This document shows, in pieces, positions 49,596-57,178 of a stretch of DNA of 64,000 nucleotides. The stretch is from contig NZ_JACXBP010000002.1 in NCBI RefSeq assembly GCF_014773485.1, positions 496,001 through 560,000 on the forward strand. The letters run 5' to 3'. A model generated the notes under the pieces. The model ran no database searches and had not been told where the DNA came from. It saw only the letters and a list, made by a program, of their open reading frames with translations. The DNA is from Erwinia aphidicola (lineage in GTDB: Bacteria > Pseudomonadota > Gammaproteobacteria > Enterobacterales > Enterobacteriaceae). Position 1 is the stretch's first letter; every line of letters starts with the position of its first letter. The position numbers and the translations under genes were made by a program.

Positions 49596-51011
49596 ATGAG
49601 TGAAGCCTGCGCCCCAGGGATGCCCGAACCGCAACATAAACCCTTTAATAACAATAAATTATCTGAACGCATCGATGCCCTTCCCGCTTCTGCCGGGCTG
49701 TGGCGCTTTATTGCCTTACTCTCACTTGGCGGTTTTTTCGAACTCTACGATCTGTTCCAGACGGGCTATATCAGTTCAGGTTTAATCGCCGGAGGCATAT
49801 TTCATGTTGGCGATCTCGGCGTATTTGGCATATCTGACCAGGCCGCATTTGCTTCCGTGACCTTCCTCGGGCTGTTTTTCGGGGCCAGTCTGCTGGCCCC
49901 TTACGCCGATCGCTTTGGCCGCCGCCTGACGTTTATGTTTGCCCTGGCGTGGTACGGCTGTTTTTCACTGCTGATGGCGTTTCAGAATCAGGCGGAGTGG
50001 ATCATCTTCTGCCGCTTTCTGGTCGGCGTCGGGCTGGGAATTGAGCTGGTGACCATCGATACTTATCTCACTGAATGTGTCCCGACGCGCCTGCGCAGCA
50101 AAGCCTTTGCCTTCGCCTTCTTTGTACAGTTTTTATCGGTTCCGGCGGTGGCGCTGATGTCCTGGTGGCTGGTGCCGCAGACCATTCTTGGCCTGACAGG
50201 CTGGCGCTGGGTGGTGATAGCCGGTGCGGTCTGCTCAATGGTTATCTGGCTGGTACGCAAGAACCTGCCGGAGTCTCCGCGCTGGCTGGCGCAGCAGGGG
50301 CGCCATCAGGAAGCGCATCAGGTGGTCAGCGCGATGGAAATTCGCTGCGGCGCGGCGGACAGCGCCCCACATCCACAAGAGATTGAAACGGCAGAAATCA
50401 GCCAGCGTAAAGGCCGTTTTCGCGATATCTGGGCGCCGCAATACCGCCAGCGCACGCTGATGCTGGTGGTGATGAATATCTTCCAGGCGATTGGTTTCTT
50501 CGGCTTCGGCAACTGGCTGCCCGCGCTGCTGTCCGGCAAAGGCGCGAGCATCACCCACAGCCTGCTGTACGCATTCTTTATTACCCTTGCCTACCCGCTC
50601 GGCTCGCTGATTTGCAGCCGCTACGCCGATAAGATTGAGAACAAGTGGCAGATCGTTCTGTCGTCGCTGATGACGGTGGTGTTCGGCACGCTGTTCGCGC
50701 TGCAGAATAATCCGCTGATGCTGATCCTCTGCGGCTTCTGCATTACTTACTCCAATGCCTGGCTGACCTACAGCTATCACGCTTATCAGACCGAGGTGTT
50801 CCCGACCTATATTCGCGCCCGTGCGGTCGGCTTCTGCTACTCCTTCAGCCGCCTGTCGACGGTGTTTAGCAGTCTGATTATCGGCATGATTTTGCAGGCG
50901 GCGGGCACCCAGGGGGTGATCGCATTTATCGTGGTCAGCATGCTGATCGTGATGCTAACCATCGGCATTTTCGGGCCGAAAACGCGCGGAATTAACCTGG
51001 AGAATATTTAA
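49596..51011 (+). CDS. MFS transporter (sugar-porter/NiaP-like)
   Basis: 471 residues, twelve membrane segments and a ~40-residue cytoplasmic N terminus. The loop after helix 2 reads FGASLLAPYADRFGRRLTF, and RFLVGVGLGIELVTIDTYLTECVPTRLRSKAFA and a central NLPESPRWLAQQGR (PESPRWL) mark the sugar-porter/organic-ion branch. The second-half ADKIENKW and TEVFPTYIRARAVGFCYSFSR complete the pattern. It is divergent from the gluconate dehydrogenase operon with GntR-like sites between the two, so uptake of gluconate or a ketogluconate is plausible but unproven. AGGAACGTAAC precedes ATG 49596. Confidence 0.83.
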   Translation: MSEACAPGMPEPQHKPFNNNKLSERIDALPASAGLWRFIALLSLGGFFELYDLFQTGYISSGLIAGGIFHVGDLGVFGISDQAAFASVTFLGLFFGASLLAPYADRFGRRLTFMFALAWYGCFSLLMAFQNQAEWIIFCRFLVGVGLGIELVTIDTYLTECVPTRLRSKAFAFAFFVQFLSVPAVALMSWWLVPQTILGLTGWRWVVIAGAVCSMVIWLVRKNLPESPRWLAQQGRHQEAHQVVSAMEIRCGAADSAPHPQEIETAEISQRKGRFRDIWAPQYRQRTLMLVVMNIFQAIGFFGFGNWLPALLSGKGASITHSLLYAFFITLAYPLGSLICSRYADKIENKWQIVLSSLMTVVFGTLFALQNNPLMLILCGFCITYSNAWLTYSYHAYQTEVFPTYIRARAVGFCYSFSRLSTVFSSLIIGMILQAAGTQGVIAFIVVSMLIVMLTIGIFGPKTRGINLENI

Positions 51012-51045
51012 ATTTCACTGGCGTGGCACAGTGCCCGACTGGAGG

Positions 51046-51065
51046 GGTCGGGCATGCCCGACCCG
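51046..51065. repeat. Palindromic repeat, GGGTCGGG type
   Basis: A perfect 20-bp palindrome with GGGTCGGG arms around CATG, identical to the core at 59648-59667. It lies between the convergent MFS and GGDEF-EAL genes and may end both transcripts. Confidence 0.7.
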
Positions 51066-51071
51066 CAACAG

Positions 51072-53180
51072 TTAAAACTGCTGCAAACGGCTCTCCGACG
51101 GCTGCGGGCGGCCAAAGTAGTAGCCCTGGAACAGGGTGCACCCTTCCGCTTTCAGCCGTTCGAACTGCTCGTTGCTCTCCACCCCTTCGGCGGTGATTTG
51201 AATATCCAGGCTGCGGCTCATGCCGGTAATCGCCCGGATAATCGCCAGCGCTTCCCGACTGTCATGCATATCATTGATAAACGACTTGTCTATCTTGATC
51301 TTATCGAACGGGAATGAGCGCAGGTAGCTGAGCGATGAATAGCCGGTGCCGAAATCATCCAGCGCAATATGCACGCCCAGCGCCTTAAGCTTTTGCAGAA
51401 TATGGATATTGACCAGCGTGTTATCCAGCAGCACCGATTCGGTGATCTCCACCTCCAGACGATGCGGGGCCAGCCCGGAATCTTTCAGCGCCGCTTCCAC
51501 CACCGACACCAGGGCGCTGTTTTTAAACTGCAGCGGCGACAGATTGACCGCCACGCTCTGATCGCCAGGCCAGGTAGCGGCCTCGCGGCAGGCTTCATAC
51601 AGCGCGTAAGCCCCCAGGCTGTGGATCAGGCCGGTCTCTTCGGCTATCGGAATAAAGTCCATCGGCATGATGGTGCCCTTTTGCGGGTGATGCCAGCGCA
51701 TCAGCGCTTCATAGCCGATGATCTCCTGATGCAGATTGTTAGTGATCGGCTGATAGTAAAGCTTGAGCTGGCGGCTGGTGAGCGCCTCGCGCAGGTCGCT
51801 CTCGATGACCCGACGCTTCTGCGCTATATCGCCCATTGCAGCGGTGAAGTGTTCAAAGCGGTTGCGCCCGTTGCGCTTGGCTTCATACAGCGCCATATCC
51901 GCGCAGCGCAGCAGCTGGTCCGGGGTGGTCATGCCGCTGTCGGCGATGGCAATACCGATGCTCAGCCCGACGGAGAGGTTGTGCCCGTCCACGTTAAACG
52001 GCGGACGAATGGTTTCGATCAGGCGGCTGGCGACCACTTCCGCCTCCTGCTGATGCGACAGCCCCGGCAGCACGACAGAGAACTCATCGCCGCCGCTGCG
52101 CGCCAGCGTATCCTGGTCGCGCAGCACCGAGTGCAGACGCACCGCCACCGAACGCAGCAGCTCGTCGCCGACCTGATGGCCGAGCGCGTCGTTAACGTTT
52201 TTGAAGTTATCAAGATCCAGCCCCAGCGTGGCGGTCAGCCGGCGGGCATCGCGATCCTCGCGCAGCGCGGCGGTCAGGCGCTGGCTAAACAGCACGCGGT
52301 TCGGCAGGCTGGTGAGGTTATCGTGGTGCGCCATATGGTGGATGCGCGCATCCGCCGCACGCTGATCGGTGACGTCGTCAGCGATCAGCAGCACGTAGTT
52401 ATGGCGTTCGTCGTTGCCGCGAATAATGGTGGCGGTGGTATTCAGAATACGCTCGCCGCCCGGCGTGTTCAGCAGACGTTCGTTGCGCTGCGTCCCCTCC
52501 TTGCGCTGCGCCGCATCGGAGAGCTGCATAAAATATTCGCCCATTTCCGCCGTCATGCAGTCGGGCGCGCGCTTGCCAATAAACTGGCGCTGCGTGCCGC
52601 CAAGCAGCTGCTGCGCCTTGCTGTTGATCAGCAGGATCTCGCGCGAGACCACATCCTCAACAATCACGCTGGACGGAATATTGGCGACGATAATGTCGAG
52701 GAATTTTGACAGCGAGGCCATTTTTTCACTGTTCTGCTCGGCCAGATCTTTCCCACGCAGGATCTGCTGTTCGTACTCGCGCACCTCGGTGCAATCGCGG
52801 GTGATCTTGGCGTAACCAATCAGCTTGCCGTCATCATCGCGTACCGCATCAATGACTACGTTTGCCCAAAACGCGCTGCCGTCTTTACGGTAGCGCCAGC
52901 CCTGCTCTTCAAAGCGCCCGGTTCGGTAAGCGGTGGCCAGATTCTTCTCCGGTACTTTGTCCAGCCGATCCTGAGTGCTGTAGAAACAACTAAAGTTTTT
53001 CCCGACGATCTCATCAGGGCGGTATCCTTTGGCGCGCTGCGCGCCCGGATTCCAGTTAGCGACGTTACCTTCTGGCGTCAGCATATATATGGCGTAGTCA
53101 ACCACGCTCTGTACCAGTAGACGGTACATGACATCAGAGTCTTCATTCATTATTATTTTCGCCTGGGCGCTGGCCGTCAT
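51072..53180 (-). CDS. PAS-GGDEF-EAL cyclic-di-GMP enzyme
   Basis: 702 residues from ATG 53180 (GGGGA directly upstream; TTG 53207 and ATG 53150 are alternatives). Two PAS/PAC regions lie in the first ~290 residues (NPGAQRAKGYRPDEIVGKNFSCFY; AKITRDCTEVREYEQQ; second from about 160). The diguanylate cyclase domain has an intact SGGDEF near 365, preceded by the inhibitory RxxD (RDQD) five residues before it. The EAL domain begins with GYEALMRWHHP near 488 and keeps DFGTGYSSLSYL. Both activities may therefore work, with the PAS region sensing the signal. No membrane segment, so cytoplasmic. It is monocistronic. Confidence 0.88.
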   Translation of the reverse strand: MTASAQAKIIMNEDSDVMYRLLVQSVVDYAIYMLTPEGNVANWNPGAQRAKGYRPDEIVGKNFSCFYSTQDRLDKVPEKNLATAYRTGRFEEQGWRYRKDGSAFWANVVIDAVRDDDGKLIGYAKITRDCTEVREYEQQILRGKDLAEQNSEKMASLSKFLDIIVANIPSSVIVEDVVSREILLINSKAQQLLGGTQRQFIGKRAPDCMTAEMGEYFMQLSDAAQRKEGTQRNERLLNTPGGERILNTTATIIRGNDERHNYVLLIADDVTDQRAADARIHHMAHHDNLTSLPNRVLFSQRLTAALREDRDARRLTATLGLDLDNFKNVNDALGHQVGDELLRSVAVRLHSVLRDQDTLARSGGDEFSVVLPGLSHQQEAEVVASRLIETIRPPFNVDGHNLSVGLSIGIAIADSGMTTPDQLLRCADMALYEAKRNGRNRFEHFTAAMGDIAQKRRVIESDLREALTSRQLKLYYQPITNNLHQEIIGYEALMRWHHPQKGTIMPMDFIPIAEETGLIHSLGAYALYEACREAATWPGDQSVAVNLSPLQFKNSALVSVVEAALKDSGLAPHRLEVEITESVLLDNTLVNIHILQKLKALGVHIALDDFGTGYSSLSYLRSFPFDKIKIDKSFINDMHDSREALAIIRAITGMSRSLDIQITAEGVESNEQFERLKAEGCTLFQGYYFGRPQPSESRLQQF

Positions 53181-53604
53181 TTTCCCCACAGTAGAAAATA
53201 TGCGCAACGCTGCAATACGCCATTAACTGACGTAAAAATTACCGTCCCACGCGCTCTTTCGCCGCAGGTACCCTGTTTTATGTGTGTTAAAACCACACGG
53301 GTATAAACCGAAAACATCAGCCAATTCAAGCAATTTCCGCTTCAGCACTGCGGTTCATTGATCGTTATCGGCTTTGTTTAAAAAACATTCAGCGCTGAAA
53401 AAAAATAAACTTGCCGCTGCGCTTATATTTATGTGGGAAATTTGTCTGTTGGCTTTTATAAAATAAATGAAATTGAGTTAAAAAAGGTATAAATAACTTA
53501 TTCAAACGTTCAGGCTTCACCACTGAAATTAATAGATACAACCGCAGTGAGATTACTCACAGTCAATCAGGGTATAACCATCAAACATTGACAGCGGAGT
53601 GCCT
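53181..53604. other. A/T-rich intergenic region between the GGDEF-EAL gene and sbmA
   Basis: 424 bases that should hold the divergent promoters. The only symmetric element noted is TTCAGCGCTGAA (53388-53399), a perfect 12-bp palindrome without a loop, so an operator rather than a terminator. No supported open frame. Confidence 0.4.
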
Positions 53605-54843
53605 ATGTTTAAATCCTTTTTCCCCAGGCCAGCGCTGTTCTTCAGCAGTGCGGCAATCTGGAGCCTGCTGGCGATACTGCTGTGGTTCGGCTATGCCGAC
53701 AGCCTGTTCGCTCACCTGATGCATTTCTCCCCGGTTGCCGACGGGCCTTTACCGAATAACGTTTCACGCTTTATTGCCCCATCGATGCTCGCAATCTACA
53801 GCTACTACCTGCTGGTCACGCTGCTGTTTGCCGGTTTCTGGTTTATTGCCAGCCCGCACCCGTGGCAATACTGGTCAATACTTGGCAGCGCGCTGATTAT
53901 CTTCATTACCTGGTTTTCGGTAGAACTGGGCGTGGCAATCAACAGCTGGTATGAGCCTTTTTTCGATCTCATTCAGCAGGCGATGGCGCATCCCAATACC
54001 GTTAAGCTGACCACCCTCTACGCGTTAACCAGGACGTTTCTCTACATCGCCCTGATTTACGTAACAATTAACACGCTAAATCTGTTCTTTATCAGCCATT
54101 ACGTGTTCCGCTGGCGCACGGCGATGAACAATTACTACATGCAGTACTGGCCGCGCCTGCGCCACATTGAGGGTGCCGCCCAGCGTGTGCAGGAGGACAC
54201 GATGCGTTTTGCCTCCACGCTGGAGGATATGGGCGTCAGCTTTATTAACGCCATTATGACGCTGATTGCCTTCCTGCCGGTGCTGGTAACGCTGTCGGTG
54301 CATGTGAAAACCGTGCCAGTTCTGGGCAGCATCCCTTATGCATTGGTGATTGCCGCCGTGCTGTGGTCGCTGTTCGGCACCGGGCTGCTGGCCATCGTCG
54401 GCATCAAACTGCCGGGGCTGTCGTTCCGCAATCAGCGGGTGGAGGCGGCCTATCGTAAAGAGCTGGTCTACGGCGAGGATGATGCATCGCGGGCGCAGCC
54501 GCCGACGGTGCGTGAACTGTTCCTTGGCGTGCGCAGGAACTATTTCCGCCTCTACTTCCACTATCTCTACTTCAATATCGTGCGTATTTTCTATCTGCAG
54601 GTGGACGCGGTATTTGGCATGCTGATGCTGTTCCCGTCGATTGTTACCGGTGCGATCACGCTTGGGCTGATGAGACAGATCACTAACGTGTTCGATCAGG
54701 TACGTGGATCATTCCAGTACCTGATTAACTCATGGACCACGCTGGTCGAGCTGATGTCGATCTACAAACGTCTGCGTGGCTTTGAGCGCACGCTGGATGA
54801 CCCCTTCGGGCTGACCGAAAAAGAGGGTCAGCCCCTACATTAG
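53605..54843 (+). CDS. sbmA: SbmA peptide-antibiotic importer
   Basis: 412 residues, E. coli SbmA having 406. An inner-membrane proton-driven dimer importing proline-rich peptides, microcins and bleomycin-like compounds. The opening [46 protein letters not shown], the long near-identical stretch around [41 protein letters not shown] and [20 protein letters not shown] leave no doubt. ATG 53605 is used (GGAG upstream; GTG 53599 is less likely). The last 12 codons ([12 protein letters not shown]) lie inside a palindromic repeat, so the native C terminus has been replaced. yaiW, the usual neighbour in E. coli, is absent. Confidence 0.93.
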   Translation: MFKSFFPRPALFFSSAAIWSLLAILLWFGYADSLFAHLMHFSPVADGPLPNNVSRFIAPSMLAIYSYYLLVTLLFAGFWFIASPHPWQYWSILGSALIIFITWFSVELGVAINSWYEPFFDLIQQAMAHPNTVKLTTLYALTRTFLYIALIYVTINTLNLFFISHYVFRWRTAMNNYYMQYWPRLRHIEGAAQRVQEDTMRFASTLEDMGVSFINAIMTLIAFLPVLVTLSVHVKTVPVLGSIPYALVIAAVLWSLFGTGLLAIVGIKLPGLSFRNQRVEAAYRKELVYGEDDASRAQPPTVRELFLGVRRNYFRLYFHYLYFNIVRIFYLQVDAVFGMLMLFPSIVTGAITLGLMRQITNVFDQVRGSFQYLINSWTTLVELMSIYKRLRGFERTLDDPFGLTEKEGQPLH

Positions 54844-54928
54844 GGGCCGATCCTTCGTATGGATAAACCATTTGGACTGACCCAAAAGAGCGTTGTAGGG
54901 GCCGATCTTCTGTTTCGGTCGGCCCTTG
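54808..54928. repeat. GTAGGGG-type palindromic repeat, copy 4, overlapping the sbmA 3' end
   Basis: GGGCTGACC (54808-54816) pairs perfectly with GGTCAGCCC (54826-54834) inside sbmA. CTACATTAGGGG links on, and GTAGGGGCCGATC begins at 54895; there GGGCCGATC (54899-54907) pairs with GGTCGGCCC (54917-54925) with one mismatch. Confidence 0.75.
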
Positions 54929-54936
54929 TCACGACA

Positions 54937-56583
54937 TTAACTCTGAGCGGCCAGCGCAGCGAAGACGCTCTCCACCGCGAAAGCCCCCGGATCTTTAACG
55001 TCCTTCAGGCTCTCCTGATTGAGGTAGGAGGAGCGCCCGGCGGCGGCGCTGAGCATCTGGCGGGTACTGTCTGCGCCCTGCTTCGCTGCGGCAGCGACAG
55101 CGGCCAGATTTTTGCCTGCCGCTAACGCGGCAAACGCCGGGTCGAGTGCGTCGATCATCGTGCGGTCGCCCACGCCCGCTCCACCGTAATGCTGCATGCG
55201 TTCAAGGCCAAAGGTCAGCGCCCCGGCCAGCGATTTACCCTGCTTCAACTGCTGCCCGGCAGCGGTAAACATAATCGACATCAGCACGCCGCTGGAGCCC
55301 CCCATCACGTTCGCCAGCTTTTCGCCCACCACCGTAAGCAGCGCATCCATCTGGTCGAGCGGCAGCTCCCCGTTCTGGCTGGCTTCCAGCACGCTGCGCG
55401 CTCCGGCAGAGAAGGTGGATCCGGTATCGCCATCGCCTACTTTGGCATCCAGCTGGTTTAGTTCGCTCTCCAGTTCAATCAGCGTCTGGCACAGCGTGTG
55501 AAGCGTTGCGGCCACGGCCGCATTATCCGAAGGCGTAAAGTTCTGCTGCTGCGCGACGCGTTTCGCTTCCTGCTCTTTTGCCGGCCGGGGTTCAAACGCA
55601 CGCACCCAGCCGCTGGTTTCTACCGGGGCTAACAGCGCGGCTTCCAGCTCATCATCAAGCTGCAGGGTGGAGAGTGAGAAGCCTTTCATATCCAGCGCGC
55701 TGACCAGCGTTGCCGGGCCAATCAGCAGCTTCACCTGTTTACCGAGAGCAGATTTCAGCGTTTCGCGCGTCAGGATAGCCATCTCCAGCGCGGAGAAACC
55801 GCCCAGATTATTCACCAGCAGCGCCAGCTTACCGCTGCCACTTTTGCTGGCTAAACGCTGCGTCAGCTCCGCCACGATCTCCGCGCTGTTCTGCGTTTTC
55901 AGCGTCGAGGCGCCCGGCTCGCCGTGGATCCCCATGCCCAGCTCGCTGCACCCCGGCTTGACGCGATGATCGTCACGATCCTCCCCCGGCACGTGGCAGG
56001 TGGTAAAGGCCAGCCCGATAGAGGCAGTCGCATCAATTGCCCGCTGCGCCAGCGCGCTGACGGCCTCCAACCCCTGCCCCTGCTCAGCGGCAAAGCCAGC
56101 GACCTTATGCACCAGCGCCGTTCCGGCAATTCCGCGCGGCTGCGGATTATCCGGCAGGGCGATATCATCACGCACCATCACCATCTCAACGCGATAGCCC
56201 AGCTGTTTGGCTTTTTCCGCTGCAAGGCCGAAGTTGAGACGGTCGCCGGTGTAGTTTTTAACGATCAGCAGGCAGCCCGCTTCGCCCGTGACGTTAATAA
56301 TGGCGTGCAGCACCGCATCCACGCTGGGTGAAGCAAATACATCGCCGCAGACCGCCGCGGTTAGCATGCCTTTGCCAACAAAACCGATATGGGCCGGTTC
56401 ATGGCCAGAGCCACCGCCGGAGATCAGGGCAACCCGCGACTTATCCCAGTCGCTGCGTACCACCACCCGCATCTGCGGCCCCAGCGCCAGCCGCGCCAGA
56501 TTGTGGCTGGCCGCGCTTTGCAGCACCCCTTCAATCGCCTCATTGACCAGATCCTGCTTCTGATTCATAAAGAACTGACTCAT
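54937..56583 (-). CDS. dhaK: ATP-dependent dihydroxyacetone kinase (DhaK-DhaL fusion)
   Basis: 548 residues, the single-chain type known from Citrobacter, unlike the PTS-dependent E. coli enzyme. The DhaK part contains ALISGGGSGHEPAHIGFVGKGML, LLIVKNYTGDRLNFGLA and ELGMGIHGEPG, whose His (about 220) forms the hemiaminal with dihydroxyacetone. The DhaL part starts near 355, with the Mg-ATP motif LDAKVGDGDTGSTF and GGSSGVLMSIMF. It makes dihydroxyacetone phosphate and would consume the dihydroxyacetone released by the fructose-6-phosphate aldolase encoded at 12804. GGGAGAGAC precedes the ATG. No other dha gene is adjacent. Confidence 0.92.
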   Translation of the reverse strand: MSQFFMNQKQDLVNEAIEGVLQSAASHNLARLALGPQMRVVVRSDWDKSRVALISGGGSGHEPAHIGFVGKGMLTAAVCGDVFASPSVDAVLHAIINVTGEAGCLLIVKNYTGDRLNFGLAAEKAKQLGYRVEMVMVRDDIALPDNPQPRGIAGTALVHKVAGFAAEQGQGLEAVSALAQRAIDATASIGLAFTTCHVPGEDRDDHRVKPGCSELGMGIHGEPGASTLKTQNSAEIVAELTQRLASKSGSGKLALLVNNLGGFSALEMAILTRETLKSALGKQVKLLIGPATLVSALDMKGFSLSTLQLDDELEAALLAPVETSGWVRAFEPRPAKEQEAKRVAQQQNFTPSDNAAVAATLHTLCQTLIELESELNQLDAKVGDGDTGSTFSAGARSVLEASQNGELPLDQMDALLTVVGEKLANVMGGSSGVLMSIMFTAAGQQLKQGKSLAGALTFGLERMQHYGGAGVGDRTMIDALDPAFAALAAGKNLAAVAAAAKQGADSTRQMLSAAAGRSSYLNQESLKDVKDPGAFAVESVFAALAAQS

Positions 56584-56737
56584 TGTCTCTCCCTCTTGTG
56601 CATGAGTAATATCTGTTACCTGTACATCTAATAATTAATAGCCTGCTAACGTCCAGTTATAGCCTTTTATTCGTCGTTTGCACGCGTGATGAAAGCGAAA
56701 AATAACCTTCGCGATACTGAACTCAGAAAAACCCCAC

Positions 56738-56776
56738 AATGCATAACACCAACCAATTGAATGTTATGCATTTTTT
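56738..56776 (+). terminator. Inverted repeat with T-run upstream of the leuA-like gene
   Basis: AATGCATAAC (56738-56747) pairs perfectly with GTTATGCATT (56763-56772), loop of 15, and Ts continue to 56776. It works only on the plus strand, where no gene precedes it (dhaK is on the other strand), so it may end an unseen small transcript. The gap 56584-56959 holds nothing else supported. Confidence 0.4.
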
Positions 56777-56959
56777 CTTAGTGGTAATATTTAAACACAT
56801 ATTAGTGGCTGCATGGCGTACCAAATGAAATTGCAGTATCAATCACATTTTGCTATTAATCTTCCTGCACTGATGAGAAAAGACGCTTATAACCTTCAGT
56901 GTCAGATCCACTGACATAATAAAGCACGCCTATATCTCCATTAAAGCAGCAAGGATATA

Positions 56960-56992
56960 ATGAGATATTTCTATCAGCCTTGCTGGCAGTGA
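56960..56992 (+). CDS. Putative leader peptide MRYFYQPCWQ
   Basis: A ten-codon open frame. ATG 56960 has AAGGA 5 bases upstream, a better site than that of many genes here. Four of its ten residues are aromatic (Y, F, Y, W). It ends 50 bases before a strong terminator that itself precedes the 2-isopropylmalate-synthase-like gene, the layout of a transcription attenuator. GTGAT (56989-56993) with ATCAC (57018-57022), enclosing TTATC-CGCA-GATAA (56997-57010), could be the pause hairpin. Whether the peptide is made is not known. Confidence 0.45.
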   Translation: MRYFYQPCWQ

Positions 56993-57041
56993 TCATTTAT
57001 CCGCAGATAACAGACCTATCACGCCACCACCAGGGCGTTAC

Positions 57042-57074
57042 AAGGGGCAAACTTCATCGTTTGCTCTTTTTTTT
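57042..57074 (+). terminator. Attenuator terminator before the leuA-like gene
   Basis: AAGGGGCAAAC (57042-57052) pairs with GTTTGCTCTTT (57059-57069, two G-U pairs) around the loop TTCATC, and an 8-base T-run follows. It lies between the leader peptide and the gene at 57179, so it must be regulated or leaky. A smaller hairpin ACGCC/GGCGT (57021-57038) precedes it. Confidence 0.75.
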
Positions 57075-57178
57075 ATGTTTTTCGCCTGTCAGTTTTGCAC
57101 CACAGGTTGTCAGTTATGCGCCAGCCAGCCGCCGCGCTGCGCGTCAGACTAACGGCTCACAACACAAGGAGCCAGACC

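Noticed and set aside
51369..52709. Plus-strand open frame of 446 codons opposite the GGDEF-EAL gene
   Set aside because: It lies fully within a gene with intact motifs on the other strand and has no family features.
53440..53600. Possible sigma-E promoter for sbmA
   Set aside because: GGAAATT occurs near 53449 but no convincing TCNAA -10 element is found at the required distance.
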